Assembly: GCA_964035575.1 (NCBI GenBank)
Contig: OZ037932.1
Coordinates: 124,001-188,000 of the forward strand
Reading direction: 5' to 3'
DNA length: 64,000 nt
Source: Rhynchopus sp. YZ270_cl-10
Lineage: Eukaryota > Euglenozoa > Diplonemea > Diplonemida > Diplonemidae
Part shown: piece by piece, positions 30,535 to 42,710 of the stretch
How positions within the stretch are numbered: the stretch's first letter is position 1
Layout of the letters: the number at the start of each line of letters is the position of its first letter
Made by a program: the position numbers and the translations under genes
Notes under the pieces: generated by a model
The model's database searches: none
What the model was told of the DNA's origin: nothing
The model's input: only the letters and a program-made list of their open reading frames with translations

Positions 30535-31521
30535 TCAGACAATCGAGGTCACAGGAGACTCGTTCAGGCCGCACTCGTTCGAGCCGTAGGACACACGGAT
30601 GTATCCAGACTCTCCCCAGGTGGTTCCCCAGGAGTTCTTGATGATCCAGTAGTCAGCGCCGTATCCGACAATGAGCACTCCGTGGTCAAGCTGGCATCCG
30701 AAGATTCCACAGCAGGTGGTCAGCACTCCTCCGGAGTACGACTGCCACTTCTGCGCGTCAACGGCGATGGAGAGGGGTCCTCCGGTGGAGACGAAGGTCT
30801 TCATCTGTGCCTCGGTGTGGGTGATGTCCTTGTACGACGAGATGGTGGCTCCGACGGGCTTGCCGGTCAGGGACTCGCAGGTGTGGCGGATTCCGGTGCC
30901 CGACTTGTAGGGGTACGAGTCCTCAGTCACGATGTCTCCGTTGTGGTTCGAGATCAGCCACTTCAGGGCGTTGTCCATCAGTCCTCCGTTGCAGCCCTGG
31001 TCGACCTTGTCGCACGACACAAGCTCCTGCTCGGACACCGAGGTCAGGGTCTTGCCGGACAGCTGCCACTGTCCCTCAATTCCTCCGGTGGTGGAGAATG
31101 CCCAGCACGATCCGCACTGTGCCTGGTTCTTCACGTGGGTCACGGCACCAGCGGACCTCCAGTCCTTCGCGTCGGCGGCGGCAGCCACCTGCTCCTCAGT
31201 GAACATGGCAGGGGGCGACTGCTTCTTCTCCACCTTCATGTTGTGGTACGACTTGAACTCAGCAGCAGACATGTCAGAGAACACGTTCATCCCGAACTGG
31301 GCTCCCTTGGTCTGCTCCTTCTCGAAACGGGACGCCTTCAGCATGTTGGCGGTGAAGATCCCGTAGCGGCGCTGCTCCTCCGCGATGCTCGAGTACTGCT
31401 TCCCGTGGTCGTTCTTGAAGGTATTCCACAGAAGCTGCGAGTTGGCACGCACGTACTGCTCGGAGTACCCGTGGGCCTGGCTCGCCAGGAGGGCACACAC
31501 AACAAGGGAAAGGGTGCGCAT
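30535..31521 (-). CDS. Cathepsin-L-like papain-family cysteine protease
   Basis: Single exon of 328 aa. A signal peptide (MRTLSLVVCALLASQAHG) is followed by an inhibitory I29 propeptide (about 28-95, with FGMNVFSDMS). The mature enzyme starts near residue 119. Catalytic residues are all present: Gln133 and Cys139 in QAQCGSCWAF, His280 in QLDHGV, and Asn296 in KNSWG. Disulphide cysteines sit in SCDKVDQGCNGG. It is a plain lysosomal-type enzyme without the C-terminal extension of cruzipain-like kinetoplastid proteases. Codon choice is unusually uniform (for example GGA for Gly, TCC for Ser, AAG for Lys), unlike neighbouring genes, which suggests high expression. Likely role: protein digestion in food vacuoles or lysosomes. 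Confidence 0.95.
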   Translation of the reverse strand: MRTLSLVVCALLASQAHGYSEQYVRANSQLLWNTFKNDHGKQYSSIAEEQRRYGIFTANMLKASRFEKEQTKGAQFGMNVFSDMSAAEFKSYHNMKVEKKQSPPAMFTEEQVAAAADAKDWRSAGAVTHVKNQAQCGSCWAFSTTGGIEGQWQLSGKTLTSVSEQELVSCDKVDQGCNGGLMDNALKWLISNHNGDIVTEDSYPYKSGTGIRHTCESLTGKPVGATISSYKDITHTEAQMKTFVSTGGPLSIAVDAQKWQSYSGGVLTTCCGIFGCQLDHGVLIVGYGADYWIIKNSWGTTWGESGYIRVSYGSNECGLNESPVTSIV

Positions 31522-32926
31522 ATTTTTTTTGGTTACTTTGTGTGTCTTTTCTGTCAATAGTTTGATTGTTTGGGTTTGTTTGGCGTGTGTGTTGTCATGT
31601 GTGTATGGCGTTTCACAAATGAAAAAAATCTCGGTCATGGTGATGCACCCTCCAGATGGCACAGACAGCCGGTGAAGAAGGGTCTAAAGTCACACCTTGA
31701 ATATGGGTGGTTGGAAAGAAGTCGCGACACTTTGTGGAGACGAAAAAAAAGGGATGTGAAAATGAGCGAAAATCAAATAATTTCTGGTGGGGAGATTCGT
31801 CGATTTTTTTTATTGAAGTTTTCTGAAGTTTTTTTTTTTATATTCTCTTTCTTCCACCCACCCACCTACGAATAAAACCGATTGACAAACATACCCTCTG
31901 ATGATAAATGGGTCAAAGAAAACCAACAAACAAAACAAAAACAAAAAGACCCCAAAAAAAGTTCGTTTTTCTTGATCTGTTTTTTGACGGAAAAAAAAAG
32001 GGAATGAAAAAAAGGCGATATTTTGATAATTTTTTGGATTTAGTTTTTTGGGGCTTTGTATTTTTCAAATAAATGCACCCCCGAAGTCACGTAGCCCCCA
32101 GGTTTTTGTTTTTGATCGTTATTTTTTTTTTGCTTTTTGTTGTATAAGATTTTTTATATTTTTGTTTTGTTTTGAATATTTGAAACAAGAACAGAAGAAC
32201 AATTCTGCACACATTCGTGATACTACACGTGAAAAAAAAATCCATTGAGAAAGTGCTTGTATAAACACTCGCTGTGTGCGCAGCCCTTATTCTCTCCCCT
32301 ATCCCACAAAAAGACTAAAGAAAAAAGCGGGGGGGTTTTTTTTTTTGAAAAGTGCAACTGCGAAAGAGCACTCCCCAAAAAAAAGAAAATAACAAATTTG
32401 GTTTTTTGGTGATCGTACCGTACCATGCTTTTTCACCCGTCCTCTTATTTTATTTTATTGTCAAAAAGGGTTTTGAAAATTGAACCTTTTTGTTGAGAGA
32501 GTGTCGTTCTTTGACCGGGATGATAGTAACAATAAAAAGCACGGTAAACAAAACCAATTTTGTTTTTGGTTCGTTCCAGAAAAAAATATGGGGGTGCGTG
32601 GGGTATGATAAAAATGTGCTGATATCCGACTCAGATGCAAAAAAAAAAAATTGAAAAGAAAAAAAAAAAAGAAGTTGAAACAGTGTTGAAACACCTCACC
32701 GGTTCCCTGCGGGTTATCGAACCCCGGAGAAAAAAAAACAACAAACAAATAAAACGAACTCGCAGCGTTCTTTTGGGGGGTTAGTTTTGATTTTTTTGAG
32801 TTTTTTACTTTTTCGGAAAAAACAAAAAATAAAAAACGCAATTTTTTTTTTTTGTTTTGAAGACTTCACCCACACTACTTTCCCCCCATTTCCCCCCAAT
32901 TTTTTTTGAATTTTTTTTTTTGAATT
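31522..32926. other. 1.4-kb intergenic stretch
   Basis: Very rich in A/T homopolymers. It contains an R3 repeat (32661-32730). No gene is supported. Confidence 0.45.
32661..32730 (-). repeat. R3 tRNA-like repeat
   Basis: The minus strand carries CCGGGGTTCGATAACCCG, a hairpin with the B-box-like sequence, then AACACTGTTTCAACTTC and a 12-nt T-run. Confidence 0.55.
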
Positions 32927-35900
32927 TTACTTGATGTACGAGGCGACGTCTTCGCCGGTTAGTTGGGACATCAATTTGATGATTTCGACGGCCTTTTTGC
33001 TCACACTTGCATCGCTGTCGTCGAGCGCTTCCGAAAGCGTCTGGAGTGCCTCTGGCACACATGCTGCCGCGTACTCCTGCCCAACGTCTGTGTAGATCTT
33101 CTTGATGCACGCCAGCGCCGCGAGACGTGTCCCTGCATGCCCCGACTGCAGATACGTCTTGAAAATCGACTTCTGCACTTTGTGCCACAGCCCCCGGTCC
33201 TCGCAGTCTGCACACAGCTTGCAGATGATGGGGCACACAATGCCTTCGATCCTCTCGGCGTATGAACACTCCTCTCCGACGGTTGCTTCATCATCAATGA
33301 CAAGCTGTGTAATAAATATGTGAAAAAGAACGGAGCGGGCAATATGCATACCACGTTGTCGAGAAGGGAGAGCGAGTTGATCTGGTTGATGGCAGTGTTG
33401 GTCAGCAGGGTCGAAAGGCTTGAAGAGTGCGAAATGCTCTGTGTGTGTTGTGTGAGTTGTTGGAAAGAATGTTTGCAAAAAAGGGTGTAAAGCATACCAT
33501 TTCCTCGTCGTCCTCGACGTTCTGCTTGAGAAGGCGCAGTGCCAGCACTGAAGCTGTAGAGGCCATCATGACGTTCCCCTTCACAGAGGTGGCACGGAGC
33601 ACCTCAAGCATCTCACAGAGCTGCGGGAGGAAAGACTTGAACATCGAGCAGAAGAGTGCGCCGAGCGCCTTCTGCAGACGCGAGATAACAACACAGAACA
33701 CAACAAACTGGCGCTGATCGCACAGACTGGGCTTGTTTCTGTCATACGCGAAGATTGGCTGCTGGATCTGTTCAGGGGTAATATTTTTTTTGAAATCAAT
33801 TCCTTTTAGACATTCTATTAACAGCCATTCCAGACACTCTTCACTCTCTCTCTCTTCAGGCCGATATGGGGCAGTTTGATTCGCTACAACTAAGATCATT
33901 ATTTTTTGGGGTAAATTCGGCGGGATCGATAAATGATTTGCATTTTTGAAAAATTGTTGGAATAGTGTAGTAGCCATCTGTGCAAGCTCCAGTGTCCCTA
34001 AAGTAACAAATGTTTTGTGTGTAATGATGTATAAGCATACCGCTGCCAACGCCGACACCAAACGCTTGCCGTCAAGCTTCATCGACAGTGCGGCAAGGGC
34101 GTCTCCCATTGCCTGCAGTACCGGAAGCTGTGCAAGCCCCTCGGCAGTGTATGTCGTGAAGTTGGAGAGCACAACTTTCATCACAACCTGCGATGTCGCG
34201 AGAACCTGGAAAAAAAGGGGGGGTTTTTTTAGGATGTTTTTTTGCTTCATCTTTTCATACCTCGTGGGGTTCGAGACGCTCAACAAGCCTTGCCACACCG
34301 TTCCACAGCATCGGGTGGGAGTGGTCGTCGGGGCTGCAGGAGCTCAGGGCCTGTTTGGAATATTTTTTATAAAATTTCACAAAAACTTCATACCTGCGTC
34401 AACGAGGGGAACAGCAGCCTGCGGGTACCCGACTTGAGGAGTGCCCTGAGAAGTTTCTCAGCACCTTCCTTTGCCACAGCGACGGCACCACGCGAGGTTG
34501 CGATGCTCGCAATCTCGCTGTAGTACGGGGAGAGGAACTTTCCAAGCTTGAGGACCTTTGTGAGGCAGGTGCAGCAGCTCTCCATGAGCTGCTTGATGGA
34601 GTGCTTGGGCTTCGAGAGGCCCAGCTTTGACGACACTGTTGTTGCGTCACCACACACACCAAGCAGGATCGGCAGCACCGTGGGAACGTGCTCAAGACTG
34701 AGCGCCTCGATCTCCTGGCAGATGTGGCCTAGGGTCAACATCGCTGACGACGTCACTGCACAGGCTTCAGCATCGCTCTCACGCAGCTTCTCCTTGAAGA
34801 CCGCCAGCACCGTCGTGATGCTTGGCAGGAAATGCGCAAAGCTCCGAGGATGCAGTGGCGCCAGATGCCGCGTCAGGATCTCCAACGTCCACAACGCAGA
34901 CTGCACTGCCATAGAATCCGCTGCAAGCGCTTCGTGGCTGACATCCAGAACCTCCTTAAGCTCGGGAAGCATGGTGATGAAGGCAAGACTGTCTTCGTGG
35001 GTGAGGCGGTCACCAATGGCGTCCATTTTGCTGTTGAACAGACGGAGTCCGAGGGTGCGGAGACCGACCCCGCTGTCACCAAGAAGTTCCTGCACGGCTG
35101 CGACGAAGACGGGGATGGGCATGACATCGACAACGGCAACGAGCATTTGCTTGATGCGGTACAGCAAAGGCACGCTCAGGTTGTAGAGATCGTCGACAAC
35201 AGTTGCGTCGTGCTCGCCGCGGTGGCCGCTCAGCGCAGAGCTGCCGTCAGAGTTCGCATCGTCTCCATCCATGACGTCTTCGCTCATGCCGCTGTCGGAG
35301 CCTTCGTCAGAGCTGTTCGCACCTTCCTCGTCGTCGTCCTCGCCGTTCTGCTTGTAGATCTGCAGCAGGCTCAAGAAAAGGTGTGTAAAGCTTTCATAGA
35401 AGGCAGAGTCGCCGCTCTGCGCGTCCTCCTCATCCAGCACAGCGTCGATGAAGGTGTCGCTCACAAGGTGCCGCAGGGCAAACAGAACAACGCGCTGTTC
35501 GATCTGCTCCTGCGTCAGCGCCGCAGGGTGGTAGCTGCCGAGGCTGCTCAGGAGCTCCTCCTCCTGCTGTGTGCGCGGGCTGTCCTTGACGGTGAGGAGC
35601 AGCAGTTTGTTCAGCGCGACCAACTGGAAGTGCACGTTGCAACGCTCGAGGAGGGTGTGGCATCCGTCCAGCGCGGCCTCACTGCTGCCACGGCGCGATG
35701 CAAAGCTGTACAACACAATGTGGATCAACGTCACCAACGACCCACCATCCTCACCAGAGAGCAGACCGGGGATCAGGTTTTCGAGCATCTCCTCCAGCAG
35801 ATCGTCGACAGAGGTGATCCCAACCGCCTCCACCACAAACTGCAGGCAGGATCCGTACACCTGCGCCGGGTTGACCGGGATGAGCGACCGGAACACCTTC

Positions 35901-38900
35901 ATTCCCTCCCTACGAATCCCAGCGCTGTTCACGCTCTTGAGAACCTCAACCAGCTCGGAGAGGTCGACAAGGAGATTACCCGGGAGCGGGCAAAGCGCGT
36001 CACAACGACGGTCGCCAGCGTCAATCCCAGGGACAATCGTCGCAACGTCGTCGGTGCTCCGTCCTGCTTCCTTTGCCTGCGCGACGCAGGCACCGTACTC
36101 TGCTGCGCAGTTCGCAAGAAGCGTCACGAACAGGCTGATCATGTACACACTGCGGTCCTTTCTTGGCTTCGCGCTTTCGACGCGGAGACAACGCCAGACA
36201 AAGGTTGCGACACCGACAGGGTCTTGCCCTGTCAGGGGCATGCCCTGTGCGGGGTGGAGCATCAGCAGTGCCTCGGCAGCCCTGCAGAGAGGCAGCGAGA
36301 GTGTGCTGTCGTCCTTGCTGCGCTTCGTCGTTGGCAGACCAGACGCGGCCTTGCGCTTTCCGGCAAGGCGTGGCTGGAACTCTTCCTCAGAAGCGGATGC
36401 GTCCTCCTCCTCCTCGGGTGCAGCCTCGAGACGCAGTGGTTCGGTTGCGACAAGGCTTTTGCTCCACCGCCCTGCAAGCAGCGCAGCGTGCAGACGAAGA
36501 CTCTGTCCAATCGTCGCCCTGCACGCCTCAAGAATGCGCACCCCCGCAGCATGCCCATTGCTCACCAAGGTCAGCAGCGCGTCCATCCACCTCTGCGTCT
36601 CCTCATGGTTGAGCGACTTAAAAATCGTCTCAAACCCATGAACCGGAACCCCCGAGGTTTCAACTGTAATATCCGCGATGATGTCAGGAAAGCTAAAGTT
36701 TTCTGGCGCCCCTGCGGATTCAGTGTCATAACGCCAGACGCTGCTTTGGGGGGTGTGGACCTGAATGGGGGCAACGTGCTCGAGGCATTTGCAGAAGGCT
36801 TCGTGGATGGCTTTGCGGTCGGGAAGGGCTTTCCACTCCTTCTCGGAGAGGCTGTAGAGTGCGCGCAGGGAGCGGGCTGCGTCTGCTGCGAGGGTGCCGT
36901 CTGTGGCGGAGAGGGTGGCGGAGGAGAGGGCGGCCTCCAGGGTGGGGAGGACCGTGCGCACCTTGGCAAGGCTTGCTACAGCGCCTAGGGCCTCGGCGAG
37001 GACAGGCATGTTCCACTTCCCTGCATCGGCCAGCAGAGACACCACGGCACCGTCGGTGTTCAAATCGTTAACCAACTGCGGGAAGGTTTGCACAGAGACG
37101 TCACTCAGACGTGGTCCCAAGTTCTTGAGGAATGCTGCCAGCCCGCTGCCCACGTTCTTGGCAATCCCCTGAAGCGTGACTGCAAGTGCCTCCAACACCA
37201 CAACCTCCTGCTTCCTAGTCAGCAAACAAAGCGCCGCAGCGGCAAGCTGCTGCGATCCACTGTTTTTGACCTTCTGTGCGAGAAGCGGTGCCGCAATGTT
37301 GAAGGACTTCAGGAGGACTGTGGAGGAGACGTCCGCCTTCGCCCAGACGCCGGCGATGAGAGGAAGGGAGTGCCGTGCGAGGGCAGCAGAGAATGCGGAG
37401 GAGACGATCACATCTGCGTTGGCGTCCTCTGTCGCAGTGAGAAGCTCGAAGCTGTCTGCCGACAGAGCAAGATGCTCATCGTCACTGATGCCAAGCTGTG
37501 CAGGATCAGAAGAAAGCACTGCAGCAAGCAGACTGAGGTACGCAAGCTTCACCTTCTCAGGGCCAGACGTCGTCCCCGCCTCGATCAACGTCATTGTGTT
37601 TGTCTGCGGGCGGACTGGGTTCTCGATCTGCACATCCCTCAGAACGATTTGCATGTGGTCCCTCACTGCACAGAAGGTCTGCGGGCTGGGTTCCGCGAAA
37701 AGAGTACACAACATTGCAGTGGTCTCGAGGGTACTGTACGCTGCGGTGTTGTCGTCCTCCTTTGCACGAAGCGAGGCGGCGCTCTCAGCGGCATCCCTGA
37801 GGCACGACAGAATGGCGTCGCTGTTCTGCTTCGTGGAACGCACTGCGGCAACAAGCTTCTCAAGACCGCCGTCCATACCCGCTGCAAGCCCCTTCAATGC
37901 GGCGCATGCATCCTTCGCGAGGAGGGTCTGGGTGCGCTTCAGAAGCTTCCCCTTTGCAAGCGTGCAACGTGCAGAGAACAGCGCCAGCACGACGTAGTAG
38001 TCCGCTGCAGTGGCGTGCCCTTCCTTCGCTGCGCGCGAGGCAAGGCTGGCAAGGACGACGCCCAACTGCACGGTGGTGCTGGTTGCAACCGGCTCTGTGT
38101 GTTCAAGCGAGAGTGCGCTAAACACCGGCAACGCCTCCGCAAGGTTCACACTCTGCGCGAAGGAGACCTCCGAGAGAAGCGGCTCGAGGACGGTCGGGTT
38201 GTCCTCAAGGTCGAGCATGCGGAGCAGCATGCTTGAGGCCTCGCCTGCGTTGCCCTTCTTGAGGCCCTCTGCAAGCTGCTTGGCTGCCATCTGACGGACG
38301 TGAGGTTCTGGGTGCATGGAGGCAACAGACACTGTGTACATCTCCTCCCCAGAGGAGACAACACCCTGCGCATGCGCCTCGCTGGAAGGAGAAAAGCGTT
38401 TGGTGAGCCATGTGAACACCTTTGCCTTGTCGGCTTTGTTGCTTGTGTCAAGGCATTGGCGCAGTGCGGTGTCGAACCCTTTGCAGCAGTTGCGTTCAAC
38501 AAGAGTGAGCATGTCGACAATGGCAGGTACCTCTTCCGTGCGTTCGACCACAGCCTTCAGGCATGCGGATGCCACGACAGCCCCCTGGCGCTCGGCAAGC
38601 TCGACAGACTCAAGGATGTGCTGGAGGGACGACATTCTCCGCCCGTTCGATTTGATTGCGTCCTTGACCATCTCCGAGAGGAGGAGGGACATCAGCGCAG
38701 CACCCTCGTTGCTGTGCTGCAGAAGCTCGAGGTGCGAGGAGAGTGCGTCCCATTTGACGTGGAGGAACTTCGACACCTCGTTTTGGCTGAGCGACACACC
38801 TAACGGGATTTGCGAGGCAACCAGCGCAGCGACCTTGCAGATGTGTTCGTGTGGGATCACGGCACGCTCGTCACCCTTCGCGGACATGACGCTGAGCAGC

Positions 38901-39742
38901 TTCAGCAGCGTTTTGATGCAGACCTGCTGGCCTAGGGGCGTCGTTGCGAAGAGAGTTGCGATCGCAGTGTAGCCCGACGCCTGCGAGTCCAGGGAGCGTC
39001 CTGTGGTGACAAGCACCTCAGCAGCGGGGAGCACCTGCCCGACGAAGCGGTCCGCAGCACCCTTCGCGTTTCTGTTGAAGGCACTGACAAGGTCGACAAC
39101 AAGCGAGTTGAAGAGGTTCAGCAGTGCCGGGTGGTCTGCCTCGCGCTCGGTCGCACCCAGCGTCCACTCGCAGATCTGCGAGAAGAGGCTTGCATCGTCC
39201 ATGATCTTCTGCACGAGAGCGGCGCGGGTGAGGGTACGTCCCTTCTTCTGAAGCTCCCAGAGGAAGGACCAGCGGGTGTTGCGCAGCGGCAGCAGCTGCA
39301 CCATACGGGCGAAGAACAGGTGGTCGTGGAAAGGCAGAATCGCACGCAGGATGCGCTCCGTGTGTATCAGATGCACTTCGTAGTGGCGGAGCAGGTACTC
39401 TGTTGCCTCGTGCGCGCAGCTGAGCAGGAAGTGCGGCGACATGAGCCACAGGAACATATCGATCTCAGCGTCAATCGACGCAGCATCCTCACCAGTCATA
39501 CGGGTGCGCTCCGTCTCCAGCGACTGTACATCGAACAACGTCGAAAAGAAGTGGTTAAAGCGTGTGTCCAGCTCTGCCAGGCCCTTCAGCCCACGCTCCC
39601 CAATCTTCTGGCATTGGCTTGTGCTCACCTGCTGCGCAACCTTGTCCTCAAACAGGAAACTCGCAACCTTACGGAGGCGGGTCTCCTGGCGGTGCCCCCC
39701 AGCAAGCTTCTCTAGCTGCTTTTGCAGCGAAGTGCCTCCCAT
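32927..39742 (-). CDS. UTP10: HEATR1/UTP10, U3 snoRNP (SSU processome) HEAT-repeat protein, 6 exons
   Basis: Exons 39742..34394, 34350..34261, 34205..34041, 33767..33498, 33438..33352 and 33304..32927. All five introns (43, 55, 273, 59 and 47 nt; GTATG at each 5' end) are in phase 0, giving 2112 aa, close to human HEATR1. The N-terminus matches the family: SLQKQLEKLAGG, then VASFLFEDKVAQQVS, MSPHFLLSCAHEATEYLLRH and ILPFHDHLFFARMVQLL. The body is helical HEAT-type repeats with two acidic or basic inserts (about 1110-1150 and 1490-1520). The last exons carry the C-terminal helical region (KALGALFCSMFKSFLPQL). In other eukaryotes the protein binds the 5' ETS of pre-rRNA and is needed for 18S maturation in the nucleolus. 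The third intron is odd: it is open in frame for its whole length and contains an R4 repeat. A (ACC)n run lies in the 5' leader. Confidence 0.93.
33768..34040 (-). other. UTP10 intron 3, open in frame and repeat-bearing
   Basis: This 273-nt segment begins GTATGC and ends AACAG, but it has no stop in the host frame, so retention would add 91 residues. Its base composition is AT-rich, unlike the flanking exons, and about 60-130 nt of it match repeat family R4. I treat it as an intron; exonisation or alternative retention cannot be excluded. Confidence 0.6.
33941..33998 (-). repeat. R4 repeat inside UTP10 intron 3
   Basis: AAAAATTGTTGGAATAGTGT and CTGTGCAAGCTCCAGTGTC match the copy at 42711-42763 almost base for base. 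Weaker similarity to the copy at 45827 extends to about 33880. Confidence 0.65.
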
Positions 39743-39778
39743 TGTTGACCAGTAAAAGGCCGGAGAGGGCAACTCCTG

Positions 39779-39801
39779 GGTGGTGGTGGTGGTGGTGGTT
39801 G
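39779..39801 (-). repeat. (ACC)n microsatellite in UTP10 leader
   Basis: About seven GGT units on the plus strand, read as a pyrimidine-rich (ACC)n on the sense strand followed by CAG 35-40 nt before the start codon. Confidence 0.5.
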
Positions 39802-40000
39802 GGAGGGGCGTTTAGAAAAATCGACAGAAACAAGGTGGGGGTGGAGGTTCTTTTTCCTTTGTGAAAAATAAATTTTGCGAAGAAAAAAAAATGGCAGCAC
39901 TGTTGTCAGATTACTAAACACAGTGATCCTGCCTAGGGCGGACACAGCCCTACACAAAACTTCCGAACCCTCCTTTTGGCCACCCTTACACTACACAATG

Positions 40001-41980
40001 CTATCTTGCAGAAACATCATTTTTCCACACGAACCCAGCTCCTTCAAGGACGCGCTTCTCTACATAGTCACGCCCGTCCACCCCTGTAGCCTTGATGTAG
40101 GGTAGTACACCCTCTGCAAAGTGTGCCGCACGTTGCAGAAGTCCTGTCCTACGCAGCACCCACAACAGAGCAGCGCAGTTCCCCGGGCTTTCCTTCTCCT
40201 CGCTGGTGTCCTCAAAGTCGATGCGATTTGCAATTTCCACGCAACGTTCTGCAACCGCTTCACGTGGACGTATTTTCAGCTTTGCAACCGGAACCAGCCA
40301 CAGTAACGCCTCCTCCACATCCTGTATGCTGTCCACATGCACAGACGCAGCCATACGGAGTTCACGTGCAATCTCATAGGTAATATGCTGCCTCAGATAG
40401 ACCACTGCGCACAGCCTCGCATCGCGGTAAGAACACTGTTGCAACCACACCGGCCGCTCCACCACCCCAAGCAGCACCTCAGGAAACACTTCCCTCCACG
40501 CACCAGGCACAAAACCACCAAACCACACCACCCCTGCAAGAAGCCCTGGAACCTCAGACCCGCCCTCCGGCGGCACCTCCATCGGGAGCACCTCCGCCAA
40601 CCGAACCAGAATCTGAGAATTTCGCACCACATCGACCAGACACTCCCGTATCGCCACCCCAATCACAGGAAGACAACAGAGCACCTCCACCAGCTCTGCC
40701 GCAAGCGAAATATTGCTTTTTGCATTCCCTTCCTTCCGACTATGAAACACCACACATGCTGCAATGTGGGTGACTATACGCGGCGTTTCATCCAACTTTG
40801 CCGCATAGAGGTGCAACGTTTTAAGCAAAACCAACGCCTCCTCGTATGAAAAGGGTGGACGCCTAGTGTTCGATGCACTGTGTTCAGCGATGATGTGTCT
40901 CAACGACTGTGACGCAAGGTGTACCACCGTTTCTGGGATCGCGCGGAGGGTGTCTTTGTGGAGAAGCATGAAACGGTATGCAGAGAGTAGAGCAGACAGC
41001 CCTGCCGCATCCAACGGAGATGTTACATCACCAAAAAGACTGTTGTCCAAGAAAAACGCAAGCTCCCTAGGTGTATTTAAACCAAGCGCCTTTGTCCCAA
41101 ACAAACGCCCCACAGCGTCAACCAATCGCACCCTTTCCCCTACGTCAAGAAGACCCAAATCCGCAAATTCAAGCACAAACCTAGCAGGTCTGTCACCACT
41201 GAACACCATCTCCCAGAGCCTCCCCGCAACCTTCTTCCCCACTTCTTCAGCAAGAACCGCTAGAATATCTATCCTCTGTGCATCGGTGATCTTTCTTTTA
41301 ATAGGAAGAAACCAGAAGAGCTCCTCGAGATACGACACATCGCCTTTAAACTGCGGATGAGCAAGACCTGCCTTGAGAAGAGCAAGACAGTCGTCGTACG
41401 GTAGGTCCGTCTTTTTCCCCTTTTCTCTGCGAAGACGGAGCTCATAGTAAAGCATCGACACAATACTGCGACTACCATTTGCCTGACAGAACTGCACAAA
41501 GAGCGAAACTAATACAGTAGTATCGAGCTTCCGCACCGCAGGCACCGCACGCTCCAGAGCTGCAACCAGGCGGGGATGTGCACCAAGCCCTTTCCGAAAT
41601 GTGTCTAATACAATAGTGATATCAGCCGCATCCATTCGTTTACTTTGCAGCCTCGTCGCCACAGCATGTGGCCTCTTCCGCACCGCGAGCACCGAAAGCA
41701 ACGCATCGGGGTCCAGAAGGGGTGACTTCGGTCTGTCTATTGTCCCATCGGGCCGTGGGGTGTTGTGCATGATTGCAGTCTTATATGCCTGTCTAGCCCT
41801 CCCATCTACCTCAATCAAAATAGGTGAGAACGTCCCCGCCTTTGCCCCAAGAATCCCACCAGGTGCTGCAGGTCGTTTTCGATGCCGTTCTGTTACCCCT
41901 TTTGCCTCTCGACCCACTGACGGCCCAAAGTTGAGTCCCTCCACCGCCTTCACAACACGCCGTAAAGGAGGACCCGGCAT
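40001..41980 (-). CDS. Helical-repeat protein, unrecognised (659 aa)
   Basis: Single exon. The chain is almost entirely alpha-helical from about residue 95 to the end, with Leu/Ala/Val-rich amphipathic helix pairs of about 35-40 residues (for example ITIVLDTFRKGLG, LVSLFVQFCQANG, ALVLLKTLHLYAA). This resembles the helical-repeat proteins of organellar RNA metabolism (FASTK- or RAP-like arrays). The first ~90 residues are basic and unstructured, which would suit an organellar targeting region, although no classic presequence is visible. No catalytic motif is seen. An organellar RNA-binding role is inference only. The start at 41980 is preceded by an A-run. Confidence 0.75.
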   Translation of the reverse strand: MPGPPLRRVVKAVEGLNFGPSVGREAKGVTERHRKRPAAPGGILGAKAGTFSPILIEVDGRARQAYKTAIMHNTPRPDGTIDRPKSPLLDPDALLSVLAVRKRPHAVATRLQSKRMDAADITIVLDTFRKGLGAHPRLVAALERAVPAVRKLDTTVLVSLFVQFCQANGSRSIVSMLYYELRLRREKGKKTDLPYDDCLALLKAGLAHPQFKGDVSYLEELFWFLPIKRKITDAQRIDILAVLAEEVGKKVAGRLWEMVFSGDRPARFVLEFADLGLLDVGERVRLVDAVGRLFGTKALGLNTPRELAFFLDNSLFGDVTSPLDAAGLSALLSAYRFMLLHKDTLRAIPETVVHLASQSLRHIIAEHSASNTRRPPFSYEEALVLLKTLHLYAAKLDETPRIVTHIAACVVFHSRKEGNAKSNISLAAELVEVLCCLPVIGVAIRECLVDVVRNSQILVRLAEVLPMEVPPEGGSEVPGLLAGVVWFGGFVPGAWREVFPEVLLGVVERPVWLQQCSYRDARLCAVVYLRQHITYEIARELRMAASVHVDSIQDVEEALLWLVPVAKLKIRPREAVAERCVEIANRIDFEDTSEEKESPGNCAALLWVLRRTGLLQRAAHFAEGVLPYIKATGVDGRDYVEKRVLEGAGFVWKNDVSAR

Positions 41981-42331
41981 TTTTTTGTTGATAAATTAGT
42001 TGCCTCGGGTTTTTGTGTTGTCAAACAGCTCTGCAATATCTCACTTGAATTTGAGTAGGGTTTTACATTGATGTGAGATGGGTATGGTCTCCTGTAATGA
42101 GGGGGGAGGAAGTGTGGAGGGTTGAAAGAGGTGAAGGGGGACGGTATTTGAAGGGAAGCAGAGAGAGGAGAGGAGGGTGGTGTATATGTTTCGCGCGTCT
42201 TTTGTTTTTGTTTGTTTTTTTTTTATTCTTTTTTTTTTTTTTGACGAAATTGTCTGAAATTTGTGTGACCCCATGTGCGTCCCCTACCTATGCCCCATAT
42301 ACTCCCGCTTTTTGAAAAAAAAAAAAATTGA

Positions 42332-42460
42332 CAAAAAAAGTGAAGTTGATAGTGCAAAACACTCCACGGGGTTATCGAAACCCCCCCTCGGAGTGTTGCA
42401 TTTTTTTTTTGGCAGTTGCTGACAGGGAAACTGTAAGCAGGCACACAGTTATTTTCCCCA
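42332..42460 (-). repeat. R3 tRNA-like repeat
   Basis: A near-complete copy with GTTTCGATAACCCC in a hairpin whose arms differ from the 21-kb copy yet still pair (CACTCC with GGAGTG). The 3' block GCACTATCAACTTCAC is followed by seven T. Confidence 0.6.
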
Positions 42461-42710
42461 TCCTTATTGGGAAGGGGTGATAAAGAAAACCGTGTACACA
42501 TAATCTCTGTTGACCGCCGCTCTAAGCACCACCTTGGGTAGTAAGGTTCTCAGAAAGCCCTACGGAAGGAAAAGACGTCGTTCGTCCTCAACCCACTAAC
42601 AAACAATTTTATGCAAAATCATGCACACACCTCCCAAAGAACATTTAGGGGGAAAGGGTTTGAGCGGGAGTTCGATCGGTTTTTTATCGGAAAATTCTTT
42701 TCTTTTTTTT

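Noticed and set aside
34832-36988. A 718-codon open frame on the plus strand opposite UTP10
   Set aside because: It is antisense to a well-supported conserved gene with high third-position GC, which keeps the opposite strand open by chance. No domain or plausible composition.
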